Notes under the pieces: generated by a model
What the model was told of the DNA's origin: nothing
Database searches by the model: none
What the model saw: only the letters and a program-made list of their open reading frames with translations
Part shown: in pieces, positions 6,380 through 15,615 of the stretch
How positions within the stretch are numbered: the stretch's first letter is position 1
How the letters are laid out: each line of letters begins with the position of its first letter
Made by a program: the position numbers and the translations under genes
Assembly: GCA_020445245.1 (NCBI GenBank)
Contig: JAGRHB010000003.1
Location: 1-25,233, forward strand
DNA from: Gammaproteobacteria bacterium
GTDB lineage: Bacteria; Pseudomonadota; Gammaproteobacteria; Chromatiales; Sedimenticolaceae
Direction: 5' to 3'
Length of the DNA: 25,233 nt

Positions 6380-9300
6380 ATGTACGAAACTTTATCCGAT
6401 GCGCTGGATGCGCTCTCCAATCTGACCTCCACCGGGGATCTGCTCAAATCGGATCTGATGAACCTCATTGGACAGGTCTCAGTGCGGGCCGAGGGTGCCG
6501 TGACGGTGCTCTATAGCGGCGGTGTGGCTGGCGGCCCGGGCAGCAGCGAGATTATCGAGAATATGCTCGAAAGCGACCTGGATATCCGGGTGGTGGATGA
6601 AAGTGCGGCAGCAAAGCTGATAGAGACGGACAGCTTCCGCAGGAAGGTCGCCGAGGCGTTTGGCATTGACTTCGAATTATTCGATACCGACGGTTATCGC
6701 GGTCCCGCCACCGATTGGCTCGGCCATGCAACCGAAGGACCCTGGGCGGACGTGTCGCGCCGGTTTGCTCAGGCAACAGTAGGAGACGTGCGGGTTGTGG
6801 CGCCGGAAGGAGATGTCTCCCGCATCCTGGCACAGACAGAATTGCCGGCTCTGCTCGACAATCCCAGTGTCACGTCCATCGATGGCGTCGCAAAGATTCA
6901 ACTGATCGAGTACGCGAATCAGCACGGGGACGAAGCCCTTCGACGACTCGTCTTCGATCATTCGCATATCAAGATATACCTATCCGGCTTGGCGTCCGGT
7001 GACCTGAGTCGCTACCTCGATTTCCCCTCCCCCGACCAGTGGGGTGAGCTCCTGAAGGATCCGGTGAAATTCAGTGTCTCTCGCGATGCCATAGAGGTTC
7101 TGGAGCGAGATGGATTCCTGGACGAATTCGATACGACCATGAAACAGGCGGCTGAAGTTGGCGACGATATGGTCAGGCGCCGCCTCTTATTGCCATCGCT
7201 GAACAAGTTGGGGCGCCTCGGATCACTTGCAGCACTGTTGGTCGCTGCTCACAGCGCAGCGGCGGCGGCAGAGCGGGGAGATGATGAGCAGGCCAAGGCC
7301 ATCATGGAAGACTGGGCGGTGGATGCAGCCGGGTCGGCGGCCGGCGAAGCGCTGGGTGCTGCGATAGGTGGCATCGCCGTGGGTTTGCTGGCGGCCGTGG
7401 GTGTTGTCTCGGCGCCGGTAACCGCGGTTGTGGTGTTCGGCGCTGCAATCGCGGGTGGGTTCCTTGGCGCCGACGCGGCAAAAGATCTGTATGGCTCGCT
7501 GGCCGGTAAGGACGACGGGGATCGTCGCGAGATTCTGCAACGACTCGATGCGCTGTATTTCGGCGAAGGCAGCCCACTGACGACCGATACGATACCCGAG
7601 CAGGATTCTGGCTTTTTGTGGGTCGATGAATTGGCAAAACTTGGGACGAGCGGTGAGCTGCCGCCGGAATCCTTCGCCAATACCGCAAAGGTCAATCTCG
7701 CTTTCCGCTATGCATTGCTCAAGCTGAATCCGTTCGTGGTGATTCAGTCAGAGGCCATTTACGACCAGCTGCACAATGCCAACGGTGAACTCGATCGCTT
7801 TGACGCCGTGTCAGGCAGGGGATTGACAGATGAATACCTGTTGGCCCGAGCCGAAGCCTTGTTTGCGTTTGTTCGGATGTTCAAGGCCGGTGAGAAGCTG
7901 ACGGGTGACAACGTGTATCCGGGGGGCTATGACATCCATTTCCTTGATGCGCAGATGCACGCCGACGCGGGTTCTGACGGTGTCATCCTGGACCTGCATT
8001 ACACATCGGACTACAAAGACCAACGGCTCTTTGGGGCTGCGGGCGACGATGAGTTGCACGGTTCGTTCGGAGCGGACATGTTGTTCGGTGGTGACGGTGA
8101 CGACCTTCTTGAAGGCAAGGCCAATGCCGATTACCTGGAAGGTGGGCAGGGGAAAGATACCTACAGAGCGGGCGCCGGCGACATCATCTTTGATCACGAC
8201 GGCGATGGGCGCATCTTCTTCGACGGCGCCATGCTGTTCGGGGGTGAGCGCATGGCCGGTGAAGCCGACTACGTCGACGCCTCCGGGGGTTTTCGATACA
8301 ACTGGAACGGACAAGACCTCGACGTTACCCGTGTGAGTGACAATTCCGTACTGCGGATCAAGAAGTTCGAGAACTTCGACTTCAATATTTCGCTGACCGA
8401 ATTGCCGACGATTCCTGACCCATTCCGCCCGCTGAGCAGTGGAACTGCGAACTCCGAGCACATTGAGGGGCAACACGAGTTGGTCTCAGGCTCCACCGAC
8501 TGGGAGGCGCTCAACAGCTACAACAAACCCGATCAGATCCTCGGCGGGGATGGCCGGGATTGGATCTATGCCTGGTCGCGCCCCGCTCTGGATGACGATG
8601 GAAACTACCTGGGCAGTGCCCCGGACAACGATATCGTCGAGGGCGGGGTTGGCAAGGATTTCATACATGGCGGGGCTGGTGATGACATCCTCTATGCAAC
8701 GACAGAGGCCGACTCGGCGGCGGTAAAGAGCGGTTTCGGCAGCCTGGCTTTCGGCGGGCCGCTGGGCGAGGAGGGGGACTTCGTCACCGCCGAGTCCGGC
8801 AATGACATAGTCTTTGGTAGCGGCAGACTCGACGGCCTGTTTGGTGGTGAGGGCAACGACTATCTGTATGCGGGAGGTGGCAACGACTTCATCTATGGAG
8901 ATTGGCAGGCATATCTGCCTTATGAACATCTGGCGATCATCGACTACGACTACCAATGGATCGCAATCGACGACGAGGGAATCGTCACGACCTTCGTCGA
9001 CTATGTGTCGGGTGTCGGTGATGACCACATCTATGCGGGAAGTGGGGATGACAATGCCTGGGGAGAGGCGGGCAATGACATCATTTTTGGGGGCGAGGGC
9101 GATGACCGCCTGAACGGCGATATCGCGCGTATCAACACGGACGGATCTCCAACCTTGTCGCCATCTTTCCATGGTACTGACCGGCTCTATGGAGAAGGTG
9201 GCGAAGATACCTTGATCGGCAACGGGGGCAGTGATTACCTGTTCGGTGGTGACGACAACGATTGGCTTGAAGGAGACCATCGCGTGGTCTTGCCGGGTGA

Positions 9301-12300
9301 TCTGCCCTACCACGGTGACGACCAGCTTTATGGGGAAAATGGTGCAGACACGCTGATTGGCTTGGGAGGGAACGATTCTCTCGACGGTGGTTCCGGCAAC
9401 GATGTTCTGTACGGCGATCTTGGCGATCTCGATGCGGCGTTTCATGGTATCGATGTGCTGCATGGCGGCGACGGCAGCGACACGCTGGTCGGCAATGGCG
9501 GCGACGATCAGTTGTTTGGGGGCATCGGCGCCGACCATTACGAGTTTTCGCCAGGGGATGGCCTGGACACCATCGTCGATGCCGATGGTGGCGGACAGGG
9601 CGACACCCTGCATTTCGTTGGCGTCGGCGGTATCGGATCCGTGGCATTCACGCTTCTCGATGGCGATCTTTCCGCGAAGGTTGGCCTAGAGGGCTTTGTT
9701 TTCAGGGATTGGGACGCCAACGAGTTTGGTGGCATTCACTACTACGATGCGGACGGGGTTCAGATTGGCAGCCAGAGCACTGCCGATGTGGTTGCCATTG
9801 CCAATTTCGCACCCACCGTGGACAGTGAATCATCGTCAGTTCTGGTTCTTGAAGACCGGCTGGTGAACGTAACGCTGGCGCACGTCAACTTTGCTGACGC
9901 CAATGGCGACACGCTGAACTTCTCTGCCTCCTTGTCGGACGGCGGCGTTTTGCCAGAATGGCTGACTTTTGATGTCGACAGGCTGCGACTGATCGGCGTG
10001 CCGGACAACGGCGCGGTTGGCACCTATTCGATCCGAGTCACGGCCGAAGACGGCTATGGCGGCAGCGTTTCACACAGAATCAGCATGCAGATCGATAACG
10101 TCAACGATGCGCCGGAACTGGTCGCGCCGTTTCCGTCGCGCTCGGTGACGGCGGGGCTGGATTTCGAGCATGATCTGTCGGGCTACTTCTATGACGTGGA
10201 TACAGGCGATACGCTCTCGGTGCACGTGACGCTCGATAACGGCGACCCGTTGCCGGATTGGATGATTTTCGATGCTGAAACCTTGCTGTTGAAAGGCACC
10301 GCACCAGACGGCTTTGACGATGACCTTGGGATTCGCGCGCTGGCCAGTGACGCCACCGGCGCAGGAACAGCGGCCACCTACACGCTCTCGTTCCACGCGG
10401 CAGCTGATGCGCTGCAGGCCAGCCTGCTGACGCGGGAGGAACTCTCCGTAAGGGATGACGCTGGATCCTACCCGTTCTATATGGAGCGGGAGTACGTCGA
10501 TTGGCAGAACGGGGTTGTCGGAGATATCAATGGCGATGGATACGACGACTACTATTTCGGTACAGACACCCCTGGACACGTCTTCTGGCGGGAGCGCTTC
10601 ACCGACTGGGACGGCACAGCTGTCCCCGACGCCACAGCGGTGGTTCAGATCGTCTATGGTGACGCCAATGGGTGGGGTGATGCCACCCTGCGGACGACCA
10701 GTTTCACGCTGGGCAGTGATTCGATTTTTTCCAGCGTGGGCGCCTCGGGCTACGGGGTGGAGCAGGCTTTGCTGGATGCGTACCGGCTGACGCCACTCGG
10801 CGACGCAAACAACGACGGCTTTGATGACTTTGCACTGGGCAGCCGGGTTTTCTGGGGCAATGCCCAGGGGTTTGGCGAAACCTATGTCTGGGAAGATCTC
10901 GCATTGCAACCTTTGCTGAGTCCCGCCGATCAGCCGGATTTCTCCAACGATGTGCTGGACCTGACGGTCGTGACCGATGGTGTTCAACAGACGCTGCAGG
11001 CGAAGAATGTTGGCGATGTCAACGGCGACGGGCTTGATGATTACGTGACACCGGTGGATGCATCGACCTACGGTTCACCGATTGACACACCTTTGGCTGT
11101 GGCCGGTGCGCCGCACCAGAGGTCGGTGGATAGTTACTCCATTTCCGATAGCAGGCGTGTGGAATCACTGCATGTGTTGTACGGCCAGTCCGGTGGGTTT
11201 ACCGGTCCGATCGATCTTGATCAATTGAGCCCTGCCGAGGGATTCACGATCGACGGCTTCACCCAGTACGTGGAGACGCGGCAGGACTACGGGATGAGCT
11301 ATGACGTCAACAGGGTCTCTTACGGTGCTTTGGTTTCGGGTGGCGATATCGATGGGGATGGCCTCAATGACATCATGGTCAGCACTGTCACCGGTCTTGA
11401 GGCAGATGCGAGCAGCCATGTTTTTCTCGGCGGCACGCATTCGGTCCGCAACTACATCCTGTTTGGAAATACCGATGCCGCGGGCAGTATCGATCTGCTC
11501 AGCATGTCGCCCGACGAGGGGATGACGCAGGAGTACCTGCCCAATACCACCACCTATGGTCAGGTGCTGGTGCCCGGCTTGATCGAACTGGGTGGTGACG
11601 TCAACGGTGACGGTTTTGCCGATGCGGTTTCGGTGACCGGTGACTATCGCGAGGCCGACTATGGCGGGCGGGTCGATCTGCGGGTTCTTTACGGAAGCGA
11701 TCTGCGCAACAACGCCTTGTTCCAGGGTGGTGCCGGAAGCGATCAGCTGGTGGTGAAGAAGCAGGGGGCAGTCTATACGCTGGGCGGTAATGATACGGTC
11801 CTGATTCGGCCGAACACCGGACAGAATCTCTACCAGGTGAACACGGGCGCCGGCGACGACACGATCGACCTGCTGATCCCGGATAACACCGGCTTGAGCA
11901 ACGGTATTACTGCGAATCTGCGTGGGGGTGACGGCAACGATATCTACAGTATTTGCGCGACAGCGCCCATTCCGGCGGGTACAAGTGGTATCCGCGTGCC
12001 CGCCAATACAGTGGTCATCAATGATCGCTCGGTACGCGATTCCTCCGTGGGCGGCAACTCACTGGTGGTTGGGTATGGCACTGCCGGAGGCGGTCGAACA
12101 GCGAGCCCACATCTTGGTTTCGGCTCGCTCAAGCTCACCTTTGCCGAGCTGGACCTGGTCATCCACCTCGAAAACTTCGACAGGAACCATGTGCTTGAAG
12201 GGCCGCGGGATATCGATACCTTTGATTTCGGGGGCGGCCAGCCCCTGAGCTATGAAGAGCTGGTGGCGCAGGGATTCGATCTGATCGGTACCGATGTTGC

Positions 12301-13930
12301 AGACCTTATCGACGGCTCATCAGTCACGGATCGAATTCAGGGCATGGCCGGAGCCGACACGATAACGGGTGGCCGAGGAGATGATGAGCTGGCCGGGGGA
12401 AGCGGCGACGATGTCCTCGATGGCGGCACTGGTGATGATCTTTACCATTTCAACCTCGGTGACGGAAGCGATCAGATATCCGACCCGGATGGCATGGACC
12501 AGATCGAATTCGGCGAGGGACTGGATGCAACGTCGCTGGGCGTGATCCAGGTCGCCGACGACCTGGCGTTGTCGTTCGGTTCGCTGGATAGGCTGGTGCT
12601 GAAAGACTGGTTTGGCAGCAACCCACAGTTTCTGGAGCGATTCCTCTTCTTTGACGGCACCACATTGCTTGCGGCGGACATCGAGCAGCGCCTGGCGACT
12701 TCTGGTGTCGTGCTGATGGGCACCCGGCGTAACGAAATCCTCACTGGCACGGATGGCAATGACGAGATTCATGGTGACCGCGGCAATGACACGCTTTCGG
12801 GTCTGGGTGGCGACGATGTGATTGTCGGTGGCGGCGGTTGGGACCGTCTTCTGGGCGGGTCTGGCAATGATACGTTCAGGGTTTCGCCGGGTGATGGCTA
12901 TGACGACATCTGGGGTGGTTCGGGTCGTGACCGGATCATCGGCAGTGACGCCGATGACACGATCGGCCTGCATCGGCATTTCGGCATCGACAACAGTATC
13001 GAGGTGATCGACGGTGGCGGCGGCTACAACATAGTCGCCGGCGGCAATGCCAGCAACATGCTCGACTTCAGTGCGACAACGCTGCACGGGATTGCCCAGA
13101 TTCGGGGCGCCAGCGGTAACGACACCATTGTTGGTACAGGCGATGACGACGTGATTGTCGGTGGCCGTGGTTGGGACAGACTCCAGGGAGGGGCAGGTGA
13201 TGACAGGTTCAGGGTGTCACCGGGTGATGGCTACGACGATATCCTGGGCGACGCCGGGTATGACCGGATTGTCGGCGGCGACGCTGACGACATCATCGGT
13301 CTGCATCGGCACTTCGGCATCGGCAACAGTATCGAGGTGATCGACGGTGGCGGCGGCTACAACATAGTCACCGGCAGCAATGCCAGCAACATGCTCGACT
13401 TCAGCGCGACGACGCTACACGGGATTGCCCAGATCCAGGGCGCCAATGGCAACGACACCATTGTCGGTACAGACGATGACGACACAATCCTCGGTGGCCG
13501 GGGTTGGGACAGGATCGAGGGCGGCAAAGGCAACGATACCTACGTTTTTGCGCGCACACACGGCACAGACGTCATCACTGACAGCGCTGGAAGCAACGAT
13601 GTGTTGTCGCTCGTGGACATCAACCATGACCAGGCATGGTTCGCCAGGGTCGGCGGCAGTCTCGAGGTGTCGGTCATTGGCACCAGAGACCGCGTCCGAG
13701 TCGCGGATTGGTTTACCGAGGCAGGTCCCCAGATCGAACAGTTGCAGGCGGCAGATGGAATGTTCGTTACGCCATCTTCGATCGATCTGCTCGTTTCCGC
13801 GATGGCGGCTTTCAACCCGTCACGAAGTGGCATTACGGACGGCAGTGTAGAACCGGATGCGTCGCTACGGGGCGAAATTGCTGCCGCCTGGCGGCATTCG
13901 GCGGGCAACGAAGCGTCCAACCGAATCTAG
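6380..13930 (+). CDS. Giant RTX protein (2516 aa), probable type I secretion substrate with ADP-ribosyl cyclase-like N-terminus
   Basis: The order is: residues 1-180, motifs resembling ADP-ribosyl cyclase (LYSG 44-47, DE 73-74, W122, VSRRFA 125-130, TELP 153-156, NPSV 161-164); ~281-295 and 317-372, hydrophobic Ala/Gly-rich glycine-zipper segments; ~380-545, an uncharacterised linker domain; ~551-601 and 718-1070, RTX nonapeptides (GGxGxDxLx) that bind Ca2+ and fold after export. Two cadherin-like Ig-type domains follow (~1141-1342; NDAP linker). Next is an FG-GAP-like region with five calcium loops at D1382, D1475, D1546, D1656 and D1740. The final RTX section (~1970-2395) includes a 111-residue tandem duplication, and the C-terminus (DLLVSAMAAF and after) resembles type I secretion signals. 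It has no N-terminal signal peptide, consistent with this route. Whether it is a toxin or an adhesin is unproven. Confidence 0.93.
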   Translation: MYETLSDALDALSNLTSTGDLLKSDLMNLIGQVSVRAEGAVTVLYSGGVAGGPGSSEIIENMLESDLDIRVVDESAAAKLIETDSFRRKVAEAFGIDFELFDTDGYRGPATDWLGHATEGPWADVSRRFAQATVGDVRVVAPEGDVSRILAQTELPALLDNPSVTSIDGVAKIQLIEYANQHGDEALRRLVFDHSHIKIYLSGLASGDLSRYLDFPSPDQWGELLKDPVKFSVSRDAIEVLERDGFLDEFDTTMKQAAEVGDDMVRRRLLLPSLNKLGRLGSLAALLVAAHSAAAAAERGDDEQAKAIMEDWAVDAAGSAAGEALGAAIGGIAVGLLAAVGVVSAPVTAVVVFGAAIAGGFLGADAAKDLYGSLAGKDDGDRREILQRLDALYFGEGSPLTTDTIPEQDSGFLWVDELAKLGTSGELPPESFANTAKVNLAFRYALLKLNPFVVIQSEAIYDQLHNANGELDRFDAVSGRGLTDEYLLARAEALFAFVRMFKAGEKLTGDNVYPGGYDIHFLDAQMHADAGSDGVILDLHYTSDYKDQRLFGAAGDDELHGSFGADMLFGGDGDDLLEGKANADYLEGGQGKDTYRAGAGDIIFDHDGDGRIFFDGAMLFGGERMAGEADYVDASGGFRYNWNGQDLDVTRVSDNSVLRIKKFENFDFNISLTELPTIPDPFRPLSSGTANSEHIEGQHELVSGSTDWEALNSYNKPDQILGGDGRDWIYAWSRPALDDDGNYLGSAPDNDIVEGGVGKDFIHGGAGDDILYATTEADSAAVKSGFGSLAFGGPLGEEGDFVTAESGNDIVFGSGRLDGLFGGEGNDYLYAGGGNDFIYGDWQAYLPYEHLAIIDYDYQWIAIDDEGIVTTFVDYVSGVGDDHIYAGSGDDNAWGEAGNDIIFGGEGDDRLNGDIARINTDGSPTLSPSFHGTDRLYGEGGEDTLIGNGGSDYLFGGDDNDWLEGDHRVVLPGDLPYHGDDQLYGENGADTLIGLGGNDSLDGGSGNDVLYGDLGDLDAAFHGIDVLHGGDGSDTLVGNGGDDQLFGGIGADHYEFSPGDGLDTIVDADGGGQGDTLHFVGVGGIGSVAFTLLDGDLSAKVGLEGFVFRDWDANEFGGIHYYDADGVQIGSQSTADVVAIANFAPTVDSESSSVLVLEDRLVNVTLAHVNFADANGDTLNFSASLSDGGVLPEWLTFDVDRLRLIGVPDNGAVGTYSIRVTAEDGYGGSVSHRISMQIDNVNDAPELVAPFPSRSVTAGLDFEHDLSGYFYDVDTGDTLSVHVTLDNGDPLPDWMIFDAETLLLKGTAPDGFDDDLGIRALASDATGAGTAATYTLSFHAAADALQASLLTREELSVRDDAGSYPFYMEREYVDWQNGVVGDINGDGYDDYYFGTDTPGHVFWRERFTDWDGTAVPDATAVVQIVYGDANGWGDATLRTTSFTLGSDSIFSSVGASGYGVEQALLDAYRLTPLGDANNDGFDDFALGSRVFWGNAQGFGETYVWEDLALQPLLSPADQPDFSNDVLDLTVVTDGVQQTLQAKNVGDVNGDGLDDYVTPVDASTYGSPIDTPLAVAGAPHQRSVDSYSISDSRRVESLHVLYGQSGGFTGPIDLDQLSPAEGFTIDGFTQYVETRQDYGMSYDVNRVSYGALVSGGDIDGDGLNDIMVSTVTGLEADASSHVFLGGTHSVRNYILFGNTDAAGSIDLLSMSPDEGMTQEYLPNTTTYGQVLVPGLIELGGDVNGDGFADAVSVTGDYREADYGGRVDLRVLYGSDLRNNALFQGGAGSDQLVVKKQGAVYTLGGNDTVLIRPNTGQNLYQVNTGAGDDTIDLLIPDNTGLSNGITANLRGGDGNDIYSICATAPIPAGTSGIRVPANTVVINDRSVRDSSVGGNSLVVGYGTAGGGRTASPHLGFGSLKLTFAELDLVIHLENFDRNHVLEGPRDIDTFDFGGGQPLSYEELVAQGFDLIGTDVADLIDGSSVTDRIQGMAGADTITGGRGDDELAGGSGDDVLDGGTGDDLYHFNLGDGSDQISDPDGMDQIEFGEGLDATSLGVIQVADDLALSFGSLDRLVLKDWFGSNPQFLERFLFFDGTTLLAADIEQRLATSGVVLMGTRRNEILTGTDGNDEIHGDRGNDTLSGLGGDDVIVGGGGWDRLLGGSGNDTFRVSPGDGYDDIWGGSGRDRIIGSDADDTIGLHRHFGIDNSIEVIDGGGGYNIVAGGNASNMLDFSATTLHGIAQIRGASGNDTIVGTGDDDVIVGGRGWDRLQGGAGDDRFRVSPGDGYDDILGDAGYDRIVGGDADDIIGLHRHFGIGNSIEVIDGGGGYNIVTGSNASNMLDFSATTLHGIAQIQGANGNDTIVGTDDDDTILGGRGWDRIEGGKGNDTYVFARTHGTDVITDSAGSNDVLSLVDINHDQAWFARVGGSLEVSVIGTRDRVRVADWFTEAGPQIEQLQAADGMFVTPSSIDLLVSAMAAFNPSRSGITDGSVEPDASLRGEIAAAWRHSAGNEASNRI
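12818..13550 (+). repeat. 333-bp in-frame tandem repeat in the RTX gene (two copies plus part of a third)
   Basis: Copy 1 is 12818-13150 and copy 2 is 13151-13483, a period of exactly 333 bp (111 codons). A shorter third start (13484 to about 13550) repeats GGRGWDR before diverging. Each unit holds VIVGG, GWDRL, DGYDDI, HRHFGI, SIEVIDGGGGYNIV and NMLDFSATTLHGIAQI. The DNA around 12965-13140 and 13298-13473 differs at only scattered positions, suggesting recent duplication or ongoing conversion. Confidence 0.92.
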
Positions 13931-13949
13931 CGCCTGTGGTGAGAATCGG

Positions 13950-15143
13950 ATGCGAAGACGGCGGTTTCTCTGCGTATGGGAGCGCGGTGGTGGCAGTGCC
14001 CACCTGTTTCAGCTGTTGGCACTGGTGGAGGCTGTGCAGCGAGCCGGTCACGAGGTCGTGCTTTGCGTCAAGGATGAATCCTATGTAAGAAGAGCCTTTC
14101 CTGGTAACGACATTGCGATATTCGGACTGCCTACGATACTTCGGCCAGGGCATAATTTGATGGCAAGGTCTCATGCCGAACTGTTGTACAACCTCGGATT
14201 CGGCCGGGCCGCTGCGCTTCGCGCCTATCTGGAACGCTGGCGGCAAATGATCGATGAGATTCGGCCAGAGGCCGTATTTTGCGATCACGCAGACGGTGCT
14301 TTGCTGGCATCGCTCAGCCTGTCGGTGCCAGCCATCGTGATCGGCAACGGTTTTTTCCATCCGCCTGCCGAGACACCCATCCCGGCCTATGAACTTGGTC
14401 TGCCGGTGAACGAAGCCGAAGTGGCCCGGGTGGAGAGCGTCGTGTTGAACAGTATCAACTGCGTGCTGAAGGTGGTTGGCAGCTCGGTGTTGGGTAGTCT
14501 TGCGGATCTCTATGCCTACGCTGCGATGCTGGTCACCACATTTCCGGAGCTCGATTGTTTCAGCGCCCGTGAGGGCGTGGATTACCTGGGGTCGCTCGGT
14601 CCGACAAATCGTCAGGCAGAGCCGGCCTGGGATCACGATGGCGAAAAGACCTACTGCTATTTTACGCGCGGACGTCTCCCGGATCGTGATTTCGTCCACC
14701 AGCTTCTCGAAGGCGGCTATAGCCTGCTGATTTCAGCGCCAGGCATCCGTGCTGCCGATCGTGTTTCATTGGCCCGGCAGGGCGTAACCGTTGTCGATCA
14801 CCACGTCGATCTCGAGCAGGTATGCGCCGAATGCCGATTGATATTCTCCGAGGGGAACCACGGCACGACAGCGAAGATCTTGCGTTACGGACGGGCACCA
14901 ATGCTGATCCCCAGACAGGTGGAGCAGCTCGCGACAGCGCGCCGCTTGCAGCTTCAGTCGATGGGTGTTTTCCCGATTGGGCAGATCGGCCAGCCGATCT
15001 ATCTGAACCTGATCGATGCCATCAACAATGATCCGGCATTCGAGAGGAACGCTCAGCTCTTCAGTGGTCGGTACCACAACTGGGATGAGCACCAGAGTGC
15101 CGCAAAGGTGCAAGCGGCGATTACCGGGATGCTCAACTTCTGA
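13950..15143 (+). CDS. GT-B glycosyltransferase (UGT/MurG-like)
   Basis: Predicted 397-aa cytosolic enzyme. The N-terminal half has a Rossmann pattern (FLCVWERGGGSAHLFQLLAL, then AVQRAGHEVVLCV). The C-terminal half has the donor-binding pattern of UDP-glycosyltransferases, EGNHGTTAKILRYGRAPML (from residue 301) followed by IPRQVEQLATARRL, equivalent to the HGGxGT...P...DQ...A block. The glycine-rich His motif here reads NHGT. The start at 13950 lies 20 bp after the RTX stop and has only a weak GTGAGA site. An upstream in-frame ATG at 13857 would overlap the RTX gene by 74 bp. It appears to be the last gene of the operon. The acceptor is unknown; the RTX protein or a surface glycan are possibilities. 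It converges on the globin gene with 46 bp between. Confidence 0.85.
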   Translation: MRRRRFLCVWERGGGSAHLFQLLALVEAVQRAGHEVVLCVKDESYVRRAFPGNDIAIFGLPTILRPGHNLMARSHAELLYNLGFGRAAALRAYLERWRQMIDEIRPEAVFCDHADGALLASLSLSVPAIVIGNGFFHPPAETPIPAYELGLPVNEAEVARVESVVLNSINCVLKVVGSSVLGSLADLYAYAAMLVTTFPELDCFSAREGVDYLGSLGPTNRQAEPAWDHDGEKTYCYFTRGRLPDRDFVHQLLEGGYSLLISAPGIRAADRVSLARQGVTVVDHHVDLEQVCAECRLIFSEGNHGTTAKILRYGRAPMLIPRQVEQLATARRLQLQSMGVFPIGQIGQPIYLNLIDAINNDPAFERNAQLFSGRYHNWDEHQSAAKVQAAITGMLNF

Positions 15144-15189
15144 TCGAACGGCAGGCAAGTCGAATGGCGACGCATGGGGCGGCAACCGT

Positions 15190-15615
15190 CTAATCGGCGC
15201 CTGTGATTTTCAGTGGCGAGTCCGCCGTGTCTTCGGATTGATTGCGCATGTGATCGGCAGTGGCAAGGAAGGACTGTTCGAGCCTCTCCCTCAACGCCTG
15301 CTCGATCGGCATGTCGCGCAGTGCCTTGCGCATGCAATGCATCCACTGGTCGCGTTCTTTCGAACCGATCGCAAATGGGAGATGGCGGCGTCGCAACATC
15401 GGGTGGCCGTATTTCTGGACATACAGATCCGGTCCGCCCAGCCAGCCGGACAGGAAAAGGAACAGCTTTTCGCGCGAGGCGCGCAGACTCGCAGCGTGCA
15501 TCTGGCGCACATCACCGGCACCCGCTTCACTGTCCATGTAATCGTAGAAGCGGTCGACCAGTTCACGAACGCCGGTCTCACCACCAATCAGCTCATAGGG
15601 ATTCTGTACGTTCAT
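15190..15615 (-). CDS. Group 2 truncated haemoglobin
   Basis: Predicted 141-aa haem protein of the TrHb2 (GlbO-like) family, which binds oxygen or NO and is linked to redox or nitrosative stress. The proximal His is in RRRHLPF (His78). Trp91 in DQWMHCM is the conserved G8 Trp, and FY (23-24) contains the B10 Tyr. The stretch YVQKYGHPMLRRRHLPFAIG is a hallmark. Start ATG 15615 has AGGA nine bases upstream; an earlier ATG at 15633 lacks a site. It overlaps the end of gluQ by 23 bp, so it is the third gene of a dksA-gluQ-globin operon. Confidence 0.93.
   Translation of the reverse strand: MNVQNPYELIGGETGVRELVDRFYDYMDSEAGAGDVRQMHAASLRASREKLFLFLSGWLGGPDLYVQKYGHPMLRRRHLPFAIGSKERDQWMHCMRKALRDMPIEQALRERLEQSFLATADHMRNQSEDTADSPLKITGAD

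Noticed and set aside
8486..9613. 375-codon minus-strand ORF within the RTX gene
   Set aside because: Mirror image of RTX repeat codons (repeating valine/isoleucine/alanine patterns). No independent start signal. The same applies to 10070-10987 and 12320-13087.
12818..13550. Direct repeats considered as a CRISPR array
   Set aside because: Units are 333 bp, in frame within a coding gene and without unique spacers, so they are protein repeats.
13700..13930. RTX protein considered as a PEP-CTERM exosortase substrate
   Set aside because: The C-terminus has no Pro-Glu-Pro motif, membrane helix or basic tail. It resembles a type I secretion signal instead.
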